From Domibacillus aminovorans (GTDB lineage Bacteria > Bacillota > Bacilli > Bacillales > Domibacillaceae): a stretch of 64,000 nucleotides of DNA. A program made the translations under genes and the position numbers. The first letter of the stretch is position 1, and each line of letters opens with the position of its first letter. Below are positions 54,197 to 61,122 of this stretch, one piece after another. Location of the stretch: assembly GCF_001643235.1 (NCBI RefSeq), contig NZ_LQWY01000038.1:59266-123265 (forward strand), given 5' to 3'. Under the pieces are notes generated by a model. That model had not been told where the DNA came from. It searched no databases and saw nothing but the letters and a program-made list of their open reading frames with translations.

Positions 54197-54400
54197 TCAA
54201 AACTCCTCTCCCTCTTCTTTCTTCATCCGTTTCACTTTCCCTTCATGTGTCACGATCTTGTATTCACCGTGTGGCGGCAATTCTCTCAATTTTGCTTTTC
54301 CATTACAGATCACCACCACACAAGCTTTCGGTATTTCCATTATATCCAATTCCAGCATCATTGTGGAAGGTTTGATCACAATATCTTGTGGTTTAACCAT
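54197..54400 (-). CDS. XtrA-like phage protein
   Basis: Phage-type small protein of 67 residues that resembles XtrA of the B. subtilis PBSX prophage: MVKPQDIVIKPSTMMLELDI, then KACVVVICNGKAKLRELPPH and GEYKIVTHEGKVKRMKKEEG. AAAGGAGG lies before ATG 54400; the frame is open to 54445, but the extra part lies in a hairpin. Role unknown. Confidence 0.75.
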   Translation of the reverse strand: MVKPQDIVIKPSTMMLELDIMEIPKACVVVICNGKAKLRELPPHGEYKIVTHEGKVKRMKKEEGEEF

Positions 54401-54426
54401 TATTTCCTCCTTTTTTCGTGAAAAAA

Positions 54427-54467
54427 GAGCACCAAACAAACGCATCTTGTGCGTTCATTCAGCGCCC
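54427..54467 (-). promoter_or_regulatory. Leader hairpin with T6 before the XtrA-like gene
   Basis: On the minus strand GGGCGCTGAATGAACGCA pairs with TGCGTTTGTTTGGTGCTC (some G-U) and is followed by TTTTTT and, 10 bases later, AAAGGAGG and the start codon. No minus-strand gene lies just upstream, so it cannot simply be someone else's terminator; transcription attenuation is possible. Preceded by ACGGAAAAACCGA like the copy at 55501. Confidence 0.6.
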
Positions 54468-54667
54468 TCGGTTTTTCCGTTAGGCTAAAATATTCAGTTC
54501 ACCTTATTGTCAGGCTGTTCATTAATTTTTTTAAGTAATAGAAGATGCTAAGCTTTGTTATTGACTTCTTATTAAGCATAAAGGTATGATTTTCCCATCA
54601 TTCTACTATGCTAAATAGGAACAATTAAGAATCATATTACACAATCACTCATCATTACCTAGGAGTG

Positions 54668-55042
54668 ATGAGAGCGAAAGGAATAATAAACAGCAATGAT
54701 ATCATTTCTTCTGACGTTGAATCGTTTGTTAAAAGGATTATGGAAGTATGGAAGGCTTTCAAGCTGAAAAACTTCCAAGTTCTTTTCATATTGGTTCTGG
54801 TTATGTTATTGTCAGGTACCATCTTCTATGTGACGCAAGAAGGACTCTCATGGATCGATGCGCTTTACTTTTGTATCGCTACGCTCAGTACGGTTGGGCA
54901 TCCCAGCATTGAACCCCAAACGACATTGGGAAAAGTGTTTACAATGATTTATATTATCGCCGGTACTGGGTTGTTTATAGGCTTAATAGGATATATTGCT
55001 TACGCGCTAACAAAGCAACCAGAAAACAAGAAAAATAATTAG
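54668..55042 (+). CDS. Two-helix ion-channel protein with unusual filter
   Basis: Protein of 124 residues of the two-membrane-helix channel type (Ion_trans_2). Helix 1 (FQVLFILVLVMLLSGTIFYV), pore helix with YFCIATLSTVG, helix 2 (KVFTMIYIIAGTGLFIGLIG). The filter reads TVGHPS where K+ channels have TVGYGD, so selectivity may differ. ATG 54668 is close to AGGAG; ATG 54740 (MEVWKAF) is an alternative start. It overlaps by 4 bases with a convergent relic. Confidence 0.7.
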   Translation: MRAKGIINSNDIISSDVESFVKRIMEVWKAFKLKNFQVLFILVLVMLLSGTIFYVTQEGLSWIDALYFCIATLSTVGHPSIEPQTTLGKVFTMIYIIAGTGLFIGLIGYIAYALTKQPENKKNN

Positions 55043-55287
55043 ACGAAACGAAATTGATTTATTTTATTTATTATTAATTTTTCATCGGAAAATGTGGAAA
55101 GTATGAGGAATTCATCCCCACCCCATCTAGCGATAATATCTTTTTGTCCAAAAGATTTGCATAAAATTTTTGATAGATGCTCAAGTACTTGATCTCCGTA
55201 GTCATGTCTGTAAGTGTCGTTTATTTCTTTAAATTCATTTATGCCAAAAGATATTAGTTTCCACGTGTGATGATTTAACTGTTCCAC
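55039..55287 (-). pseudogene. Truncated GGDEF domain
   Basis: Only the middle half of a diguanylate cyclase domain: WKLISFGINEFKEINDTYRH then DIIARWGGDEFLILSTF with an intact GGDEF motif. The first part and the last third of the domain are missing (about 82 residues instead of 160). It starts next to the variant motif GACTGTTGAT at 55309, where a junction seems to have cut it. Confidence 0.7.
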
Positions 55288-55317
55288 CCTTGTTGTACAG
55301 TTTGTGTCGACTGTTGA

Positions 55318-55440
55318 TTAAATTTTCCGTTTCTGTGTAGTCTCCAGACGGTCCACCTTGCCGCCTATCGTAATAACGACTGTTTCTCCGTAATCCGGGG
55401 GCTCATGGGGAATCAGCTGACCGTCCTTCACCACATACAT
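55318..55440 (-). CDS. DUF3954-like small phage protein
   Basis: Frame from ATG 55440 reads MYVVKDGQLIPHEPPDYGET then VVITIGGKVDRLETTQKRKI, like DUF3954 phage proteins. It has no ribosome binding site of its own; a leader peptide frame (MNSSLKEQLKQCMW, from ATG 55472 after AAAGGAG) overlaps its start and may couple translation. Its stop TAA directly precedes TCAACAGT, the complement of the repeat motif. Confidence 0.5.
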   Translation of the reverse strand: MYVVKDGQLIPHEPPDYGETVVITIGGKVDRLETTQKRKI

Positions 55441-55500
55441 TGTTTTAGCTGCTCTTTCAAACTTGAATTCATCTTGATCGCTCCTTTTCTCAATAAAAAA

Positions 55501-55550
55501 GGACACCAAGCTCTACCGCAGGTATAAACCTACTCTAGAGTTTGATGTCC
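55501..55550 (-). promoter_or_regulatory. Leader hairpin with T6 before the DUF3954 unit
   Basis: On the minus strand GGACATCAAACTCTA pairs with TAGAGCTTGGTGTCC and is followed by TTTTTT, then AAAGGAG and the MNSSLKEQ start within 30 bases. Upstream is ACGGAAAAACCGA, as at 54.48 kb. An upstream small gene (55619) runs the same way, so it may also be that gene's terminator. Confidence 0.6.
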
Positions 55551-55618
55551 GTCGGTTTTTCCGTTGGGACGTTGGCTATTTAGTTGTAATATTTTGTTCT
55601 CAAACTGTTGAATAATTA

Positions 55619-55843
55619 TTATAATTTTAACAGCAATTGTATAGATGGATGCTCCTCTAATTGTTGCTGCCTTTGTTTTGATTGCTCCCCTTTATACACC
55701 CAACCAGCCGGTTCTTTTTCCCATGTTTCAATTGAGAGTTCATAAGGTTCATAAAGCTCGTTACTTTCCTTCCTAAAACCAGCTTTTATTATTATTTTAT
55801 CACATGAATCGTTGAGTTTAGACCAATATACCTTTCTCAGCAT
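55619..55843 (-). CDS. Small phage-type protein, 74 residues
   Basis: Unrecognised; MLRKVYWSKLNDSCDKIIIK, then an acidic middle (ELYEPYELSIETWEKEPAGW) and a Gln-rich tail. GGAG lies 6 bases before ATG 55843. Probably a phage accessory protein. Confidence 0.5.
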   Translation of the reverse strand: MLRKVYWSKLNDSCDKIIIKAGFRKESNELYEPYELSIETWEKEPAGWVYKGEQSKQRQQQLEEHPSIQLLLKL

Positions 55844-56186
55844 TGCACTCCACCTCTTTCCTTTTACTGTATTTTATTTAGCATTTATTCACCTGTCTGT
55901 ATTTCACACTAAATTTATGTTTTAATTCTGAACTAATACCATTTAGCGCTCAACCCAGCTTGATTTTTTTACTCTACTGTTGATCAATCGTCTTTTCGAC
56001 TGCCTATTTTGATTTCGCTTAAACAACCTAATATGAGTACAATCCACAACGAGGACTATTTCAAGAGCTGGGGACTTTTCCTTGGCTTTTTTTGTATAAT
56101 CTTTTCTAAATTGAATATATTGTTTTCGTACGAGGGATTCTCGTCATACTCAACTTAAACCTTATTCGTCAACATTCAACTCTTTT
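55844..56186. other. Intergenic stretch with repeat copy
   Basis: TACTGTTGAT at 55975; on its right the minus strand reads LSEIKIGSRKDD then TGA directly before the motif complement, a short relic. No intact gene. Confidence 0.45.
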
Positions 56187-56217
56187 ACAGTCAGGCTCCG
56201 GCCTGGCTATTTTTTGT
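56187..56217 (+). terminator. Repeated terminator AGTCAGG/CCTGGCT
   Basis: AGTCAGG and CCTGGCT pair and run into a T tract on the plus strand. Near-identical terminators stand at 38206-38234 and 57318-57347, each touching the 3' end of a minus-strand MAEEIPMKIKV-type gene or its last codons. Confidence 0.7.
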
Positions 56218-56331
56218 TTAAAACTCGACTTCCACTTTGATTTTCATCGGGATTTCTTCTGCCATCATGACGTACCCTAGTTGATGACTATTTTCTGAAT
56301 TGAATTTTTGCACTTCATCCACTGATTTCAT
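56218..56331 (-). CDS. Small phage-type protein, MAEEIPMKIKV family
   Basis: A 37-codon frame reads MKSVDEVQKFNSENSHQLGY then MMAEEIPMKIKVEVEF. AAGGAGG touches ATG 56331 and is 9 bases before GTG 56322, so GTG may be the true start. The second half matches the gene at 38216. Confidence 0.5.
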   Translation of the reverse strand: MKSVDEVQKFNSENSHQLGYVMMAEEIPMKIKVEVEF

Positions 56332-56492
56332 CCTCCTTATATGTCTACTGTTGATCACTCTCCCTTACACCTCTTATATAAGATTTTGTGCTTGATTTCT
56401 GTTTCCATAGTATCCTTTTTGTTTAATTTTTCCCTAATTGGATATGACTAGTAACTAATTCAAATTTACTCAACGAAGGAGGCCATCACAGT

Positions 56493-56774
56493 ATGCCGCT
56501 AATCGATATTGTTGCATGGATAATATCAATAGTTTTATTCATTAGTTTCATTTTTTCTTTAGTGGCTTTATTAAGTAAACCAAGATTGTTACGTGAAACT
56601 GAAATATTATCTACTCAATTAAATTTAGAGGACTTATCCATCCAAATTAACGATATTCGCGAGTTAATGATAGCCTCTGGTTTAAAAAAGGGATTTACAG
56701 ATATCGAAACCCTTAAATATAGCGAAGAACTGGACAAATTAATTCTCCAATTTCAATTGCAAAGCAGACTTTAA
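56493..56774 (+). CDS. Spo0E-like protein fused to a membrane segment
   Basis: Protein of 93 residues. A membrane segment (LIDIVAWIISIVLFISFIFS, then LVALLSKPRLLRETE) is followed directly by a Spo0E-type domain: QINDIRELMIASGLKKGFTD and YSEELDKLILQFQ, the SQELD-like signature. Spo0E proteins remove phosphate from Spo0A~P; an anchored form would act at the membrane. The related locus at 37.5 kb has the two parts as separate genes about 200 bases apart, so this may be a deletion fusion, or the other copy an insertion. GGAGG lies before ATG 56493. Confidence 0.75.
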   Translation: MPLIDIVAWIISIVLFISFIFSLVALLSKPRLLRETEILSTQLNLEDLSIQINDIRELMIASGLKKGFTDIETLKYSEELDKLILQFQLQSRL

Positions 56775-57038
56775 AAAAACTATCGAGATTAATTATCATT
56801 TTTTGTATAATTTTCTCTTGGATGGTTAAACTGTTTTTGCATGAGAGTTCCTGCTTGTACACGACAGTTTTACTCCTTTTAGCCGAGGTTTTACTCCCTC
56901 GGCTATTTTCATGCCGGAATCGACGTACTGTTGATCGAGAATATTCATTTGATAAATGGGTATAGAACACTACGCTCCTCTCGTTTATCCTTTACACGAA
57001 GTTTTCATTCCATCTAGAATTTTGATAGAGGTGATTAT

Positions 57039-57251
57039 TTGAGAAATGTACACAGAATCAAGCAATTAATTTCTTATCTTGATTCGGTCGACTATCCGCT
57101 AACCGAAGAAGAAATTTATGATCTTATTTTAAAAAGGGAAATCCCTCACAAAAACCCTAATAACAGCCTTATTGTTTTTGACTTGGACCATATCGATTGG
57201 TGGATTAATGAAAATAGAACCAAAAATCGTTCGTTAAATTCCTACTATTGA
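57039..57251 (+). CDS. Excisionase-like small DNA-binding protein
   Basis: Protein of 70 residues. Pattern PLTEEEIYDLILKREIPHKN then LIVFDLDHIDWWINENR resembles the winged-helix excisionase/AlpA layout: helix, turn with IPH, strand, and a C-terminal I-x-x-W-I-x-E helix. TTG 57039 is used as start, 5 bases after GAGGTG. Preceded by a motif copy at 56936. A DNA-binding role is inferred from pattern. Confidence 0.55.
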   Translation: MRNVHRIKQLISYLDSVDYPLTEEEIYDLILKREIPHKNPNNSLIVFDLDHIDWWINENRTKNRSLNSYY

Positions 57252-57372
57252 ATAATGGGTATATTCTTTTTGTATGACATTTCCACGTCATACTCCCCTG
57301 CAAAATCTAATCCTTGTACAGTCAGGTACTAACCTGGCTCTTTTTTGTTTAAAACTCCACTTCCACATTTAC

Positions 57373-57666
57373 CTACACATCCTGTAGCATCCTTTCTCTT
57401 AACTCAAAGAACCACTGCCGATCCCCTGTCTTGATCGCTAAATCTATTAGGTCTTGATAGTCTTCTTTTGCCAGCGTATTATCTATTACTGCTGTCTTGT
57501 TTTGGTCATAAATTCTGGACTCTGGCTTCATCCAAACCAGCGTATCATTCACGCGTTTGGCTACTCTCGTCACATAAACTTGCCCATTTGAGTGAGGAAG
57601 CCCGGTAATGTAGCCAAGGGCTGTTTCCTCTCCGACTTTGCAGAATACCCAGTCTCCAATGTTCAT
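57373..57666 (-). CDS. IDEAL-domain phage-type protein
   Basis: Protein of 97 residues. The N-terminal part is a small beta barrel (MNIGDWVFCKVGEETALGYI) and the C-terminal third an IDEAL domain (YQDLIDLAIKTGDRQWFFEL). Shares its end (MLQDV) with the relic at 39242. GGGG precedes ATG 57666. Its 3' end adjoins a stray VEVEF end of another family (57349-57366), another recombination trace. Confidence 0.7.
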   Translation of the reverse strand: MNIGDWVFCKVGEETALGYITGLPHSNGQVYVTRVAKRVNDTLVWMKPESRIYDQNKTAVIDNTLAKEDYQDLIDLAIKTGDRQWFFELRERMLQDV

Positions 57667-57681
57667 CACGCCACCCCTTTT

Positions 57682-57936
57682 TTAAAATAAACTGAGCTGT
57701 TCGATAAACTGTGACGATTCTTCTTCATCGAATATTGCTACCTCTGGCATCTGTTCCGTTGCGATTTCTCCCGATTCGATAGCTTGTAAACTTTCAACAT
57801 ATCTGAAACTCTCAAACCAATGCACAGGCAGGCTGCCGAGTAATCCTTCTAGTTCCGGATTAGAATAATAATCTACATGGCTACCAGATCCTCGTGCAAT
57901 GACATAATATTCTTTATCACATGGATCTTTTGACAC
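57682..57936 (-). CDS. Small phage-type protein, probably 5' truncated
   Basis: GTG 57936 opens SKDPCDKEYYVIARGSGSHV then a fold-like acidic protein ending EEESSQFIEQLSLF. Upstream the frame reads NEVYVAKLIWCWE and closes at TAA without a start codon, so the natural N terminus is probably lost. Family unknown. Confidence 0.5.
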   Translation of the reverse strand: MSKDPCDKEYYVIARGSGSHVDYYSNPELEGLLGSLPVHWFESFRYVESLQAIESGEIATEQMPEVAIFDEEESSQFIEQLSLF

Positions 57937-57944
57937 TTCCCAGC

Positions 57945-57970
57945 ACCATATGAGCTTTGCAACATATACT
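57945..57970 (+). promoter_or_regulatory. Sigma-K-like promoter
   Basis: AC (57945), 16-base spacer, CATATACT (57963-57970), 34 bases before the repeat protein gene. Confidence 0.45.
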
Positions 57971-58003
57971 TCATTGAATTAACTTTAACAAGGGGGTTTT
58001 TTA

Positions 58004-58447
58004 ATGCAATTGGATCAAACGTTAAAAGATCTTTTAGCAAAAGCAAACTTATATGGACTGCTGGCAAAAAAATACGAATACGTGGATCCTCAAAAGCACA
58101 TGCATTATTATCAAAAGCACTTTTATTACGTAACGAAGGTTGAACAACATTACATGATGCTTGAAGGGGGTAACTGTGCCCCCAAAATGATGCCTGAAGA
58201 AGAGAACAATGCTCCACAAACGATGCCTGAAGAAGAGAACAATGCTCCACAATTGATGCCTGAAGAAGAGAACAATGCTCCACAAACGATGCCTAGAGGA
58301 TATAACTACGTTCCACGAATGATGCCTGGAGGATATAATTATGCCCCACAAATGGTGCCTAGAGGATATAACTATGCTCCACGAATGATGCCTGGAGGAT
58401 ATAATTATGCTCCACAAATGATGCCTGGACAGTTTCTATTATATTAA
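58004..58447 (+). CDS. Repeat-rich protein, possible spore coat protein
   Basis: Protein of 147 residues. The first 55 residues form a helical head (MQLDQTLKDLLAKANLYGLL...). The rest is tandem 11-residue repeats: three or four of NNAPQTMPEEE type and about four of MPGGYNYAPRM type, with near-identical DNA. Tyr/Gly/Pro/Met-rich repeats occur in spore coat proteins. AAGGGGG lies before ATG 58004. A sigma-K-like promoter supports a coat role, which is inferred. Confidence 0.7.
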   Translation: MQLDQTLKDLLAKANLYGLLAKKYEYVDPQKHMHYYQKHFYYVTKVEQHYMMLEGGNCAPKMMPEEENNAPQTMPEEENNAPQLMPEEENNAPQTMPRGYNYVPRMMPGGYNYAPQMVPRGYNYAPRMMPGGYNYAPQMMPGQFLLY

Positions 58448-58496
58448 TTTTATTGAGAAGTCGTTTTACGGCTTCTTTATTAGTTAAAGAACGATT

Positions 58497-58900
58497 TCAG
58501 CGTTTCCTCCTCCACTCACCGTAATTATACTCCATGACTGTCACTTCCTGCCCTATCGCCTTTTCTAATAACTTACGCCGCAATGAAAAATCCCGTGAAG
58601 CCGGTCCCCCTTTGACATCCACAGTTTCTGTCCGGCCACCCTTGTAATAAACTTTAAAATCAGCCGTATATTTCGCTCCTGGCTTCGTTTTCAAGCCTTT
58701 TCCAGAGCAAAGAGTACAATGGATTGACCTCTCCGTTTTCGGGCTTGTCCGCTTGCCTGATCCGTTACAGTGATAGCATGTGACTGGGATGAAGGTATCA
58801 CTTCGAATACCGGTTGTACTTCAACCTTTTCGACACTTGGATCTGCTAGAAGACGCATGTAATAATCGGCTTCGGATTTACTGTCAAAAAGAATGCCGTA
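58497..58900 (-). pseudogene. DUF1064 nuclease-like phage gene, truncated and frameshifted
   Basis: Starts inside the gene (YGILFDSKSEADYYMRLLAD, no start codon), breaks frame near 58780, and continues CYHCNGSGKRTSPKTE, CTLCSGKGLKTKPGAKYTAD and GGPASRDFSLRRKLLEKAIG to a normal end. The zinc-binding CxxC pairs are intact. It abuts the cut end of the DUF3310 gene, so a deletion joined them. Confidence 0.75.
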
Positions 58901-59269
58901 TTAGAAACGTAGCTTCTTTAAATCCTCTACGCTGCCCTTTAACCAATGCCTTATTGCGTATTTTAAGATGTTGCCTTTACAAAAACCGGCGTACTCTTCT
59001 TTCGTGAAGGTGCGTTTCATGACTGTGTTGAAATCAATGCCTGTGCAGTGGTAATGCTCTGGTTTGTCTACTGGATCAAAGTTTGAATTTTGCTCATTTT
59101 GATTGTTGCTTTCTTCGATGACTATATAATGCTCGAACCGAATCGTCTTTGCTTCATAGGCTCCACTTGTAACATAGTAATATTCGCTCACTGCCTTTGA
59201 TGGAAATACATCAAATACATTTCCGACTTTATCTACATACCAATTTTCTTTTTCGCTAGAAGTAATCAC
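58901..59269 (-). CDS. DUF3310-domain phage protein, 3' truncated
   Basis: Protein of 122 residues: an N-terminal beta-rich part, a polar linker, then DUF3310 (DPVDKPEHYHCTGIDFNTVM, GFCKGNILKYAIRHWLKG). The domain ends abruptly at EDLKKLRF where relatives continue with KKAxWYL, at the junction with the DUF1064 relic. DUF3310 proteins are nucleotide-kinase-like phage proteins. Follows the 59276 gene by 6 bases. Confidence 0.7.
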   Translation of the reverse strand: MITSSEKENWYVDKVGNVFDVFPSKAVSEYYYVTSGAYEAKTIRFEHYIVIEESNNQNEQNSNFDPVDKPEHYHCTGIDFNTVMKRTFTKEEYAGFCKGNILKYAIRHWLKGSVEDLKKLRF

Positions 59270-59275
59270 TACTTT

Positions 59276-59506
59276 TCATTCCGCTTCACCCTCTACCATC
59301 CTGTACTGCCGCGCCCTTACTTTCGCCATTTCCGCGACACACGCCATTTCTCTTGCATGTGGATCGTCTGCTTCAATGAATCCCTTATCAATCATCTGCG
59401 TCACCAGTGCGCCGATGTCACCCGTTGTATATCCTTCTGCGCGGAATAATCGTTCGTGGTAGCTCATTGGCTTTTCTATACGCATTATGAAGGTTTGTCC
59501 AATCAT
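59276..59506 (-). CDS. Small phage-type protein, EKPMSYHERLF family
   Basis: Protein of 76 residues, paralogue of 25943-26164 (IEKPMSYHERLFRAEGYT and REMACVAEMAKVRARQY). The frame is open to 59563, but ATG 59506 overlaps the IDEAL gene stop (ATGA) and follows AAGGAGA, so translation is coupled. Function unknown. Confidence 0.75.
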   Translation of the reverse strand: MIGQTFIMRIEKPMSYHERLFRAEGYTTGDIGALVTQMIDKGFIEADDPHAREMACVAEMAKVRARQYRMVEGEAE

Positions 59507-59772
59507 TCCGCCATCTCTCCTTCTTTCTGCTGCTTCAGCCGATCCATTAAAGCCACAAACCATTCTTCGTCTTTTGTTAGTAGCGATAGTTCAATCAGTT
59601 CGTTCAGATCCTCGCTCTTTAGCTTGTCGCCTAGCTTAATCAACGTGTGCTGCGTGGCGTTGCCCTTAATGAGTTTCCCGTTCACAATCCAGTTCACTGT
59701 TGCCCCAAATTGATTTTCACCTTCAACGAATCCCATTTTCTTATCTAACAGACTTTCCACCCATTCGCCCAT
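59503..59772 (-). CDS. IDEAL-domain phage-type protein
   Basis: Protein of 89 residues. A beta-rich head (FGATVNWIVNGKLIKGNATQ) is followed by an IDEAL domain (DLNELIELSLLTKDEEWFVA). First gene of a three-gene phage-type unit (IDEAL, EKPMSYHERLF, DUF3310). The start ATG 59772 has only a distant G-rich site. An unframed relic of the same gene lies at 26161-26310. Confidence 0.7.
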   Translation of the reverse strand: MGEWVESLLDKKMGFVEGENQFGATVNWIVNGKLIKGNATQHTLIKLGDKLKSEDLNELIELSLLTKDEEWFVALMDRLKQQKEGEMAE

Positions 59773-60197
59773 GTTAAAAATGATAAACGCCCCCTATTTG
59801 GTTATTGAATGATTTCCCATTTAGCACTCAGTATCTCTTTAATTTCAATATTTTATTCTTCATGATTCTTACGATTTATAGAGTAATCGGCGTAACAATC
59901 ACCTTCATCTTCTTCCAAATAAGAGACAATGATTTTTTTAAAAAAACTTAATCTTCACATCGCCTCTTAACTCCCTTTTCACCGTTCTATAAAATACTTC
60001 TTTTTGTGGGCTCTGTTAAAATCCAATGCTGACTTTTAACCAAAGAAAAAAGACCGAGAAAATCGGCCTTTGTTGTCTGTTTTCTTGAACTAACGCCCCC
60101 GATAGTTTAAGTACAATATTTCACAAACTATCTTGTGGAATAAAAAAGACGCCCTTCATCTTGAAAAAAGCCTGGGATATTGATAAAAAATGAAAAA
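59773..60197. other. Intergenic stretch
   Basis: No gene. GGCTCTGTTAAA lies at 60009-60020, and its exact reverse complement at 51877-51888. A hairpin AAAAGACCGA/TCGGCCTTT lies near 60045-60075, and the TAGTTTAAGTACAATA repeat at about 60104. Right edge of the phage-like mosaic. Confidence 0.45.
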
Positions 60198-60965
60198 TTA
60201 GAATCCATTTTCTACTAACCATTTCATAATGCTTTCTTCTCTTTCCTTAATTTCGTCATGCTGCGCATCGTATTTACGCATTTTCTTCTGTTCCACAATA
60301 TTTCCATCTACCATATACAATACTCTTTCGGTTTTTGCTGCCACCTTTACATCATGCGTAACGAGCATTACGGTTGTCCCTTTTTTATTAATCTCTGTAA
60401 GATGTGACATAATCTCTTCTGTCGATTTGGAATCTAATGCTCCGGTCGGTTCGTCTCCAAATATGATATCCGGATCATTTATCAATGCTCTGCAGATGCC
60501 GACTCTCTGCAGCTGTCCACCAGATGCCTGGGTGATATTATGATCTGCAAGCTTTTCAATTCCTGTCATTTCCAACAGTTTTTTTGCTTTTTGATGTACC
60601 GCATTTTTATCAGCATCTTTTGATACAAGAGCAGGAAACATAACATTGTCAATCAATGACAGATTCTTTAAAAGATTAATATCCTGAAAGATAAATCCCA
60701 TGTTATTCAGTCGAATCTTCGCCAGTTCTTCTTCTTTGTGTCTACCGATTTCACGACCTTTAAATTTCACACTACCTGAAGTAATTCTGTCCATACCGCT
60801 TACATTATATAGCAGCGTTGACTTCCCGCTTCCGGATGGCCCCATGACCGATACGAATTCACCTTTTTCTATCTCCAAGTTTACATCCTTTAAGATATGA
60901 AGCTCATGATCTTTCCCTAATCCTACTTTTTTGTTCATACTTCTTGCTTCCAATATATTGCTCAA
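60198..60965 (-). CDS. ABC transporter ATPase, BceA/MacB type
   Basis: ATPase of 255 residues for the permease encoded upstream. Walker A GPSGSGKST, Q-loop FIFQDINLL, signature ASGGQLQR (usual LSGGQ with A in the first place), Walker B IIFGDEPTGALDSKS and switch His LVTHD are all present. The C-terminal 30 residues (KYDAQHDEIKEREESIMKWL) extend beyond the usual domain. This group exports antimicrobial peptides or senses cell-envelope stress. Confidence 0.88.
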   Translation of the reverse strand: MSNILEARSMNKKVGLGKDHELHILKDVNLEIEKGEFVSVMGPSGSGKSTLLYNVSGMDRITSGSVKFKGREIGRHKEEELAKIRLNNMGFIFQDINLLKNLSLIDNVMFPALVSKDADKNAVHQKAKKLLEMTGIEKLADHNITQASGGQLQRVGICRALINDPDIIFGDEPTGALDSKSTEEIMSHLTEINKKGTTVMLVTHDVKVAAKTERVLYMVDGNIVEQKKMRKYDAQHDEIKEREESIMKWLVENGF

Positions 60966-61122
60966 ATATATTCCTCCAATGTCAACTATTTAAATCAAAG
61001 TCTATATCCCGGAATGTCTTATTTTTCAGGAATCTGCATTCTTATCTACATCGGCGCCTTCACGCAGGGGACTTCTTCCACCTTCGCAGATACGCCTCCT
61101 GCCCGGACCTTTTTCAGAAGTT

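Larger units (their letters stand above)
23642..56945. repeat. Dispersed 10-bp motif TACTGTTGAT, nine copies
   Basis: Exact copies at 23642, 24209, 36653, 37357, 40208, 55975, 56346 and 56936, and one variant (GACTGTTGAT) at 55309, each 10 bases and all on the plus strand. None was found elsewhere in the window by eye. At 24209, 40208, 55309, 55975 and 56346 the motif directly follows or lies just past the 3' end of a minus-strand small gene or remnant, and several copies stand 90-180 bases before a plus-strand small gene. Copies at 37357 and 55309 extend to ACAGTTTGTGTC-N-ACTGT. Confidence 0.75.

Noticed and set aside
55270..55300. AAGGGTGGAACAG resembling a T-box
   Set aside because: It lacks the ACCGCG continuation and specifier structures, and the downstream frame is only a GGDEF relic.
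23642..56945. TACTGTTGAT repeats as a CRISPR array
   Set aside because: The copies are kilobases apart and irregularly spaced, with no repeat-spacer order or cas genes.
57873..58417. Minus-strand repetitive frames rich in HSLLQAS and SRHH repeats
   Set aside because: They are antisense readings of the tandem-repeat gene at 58004; the repeats come from that gene's periodicity.
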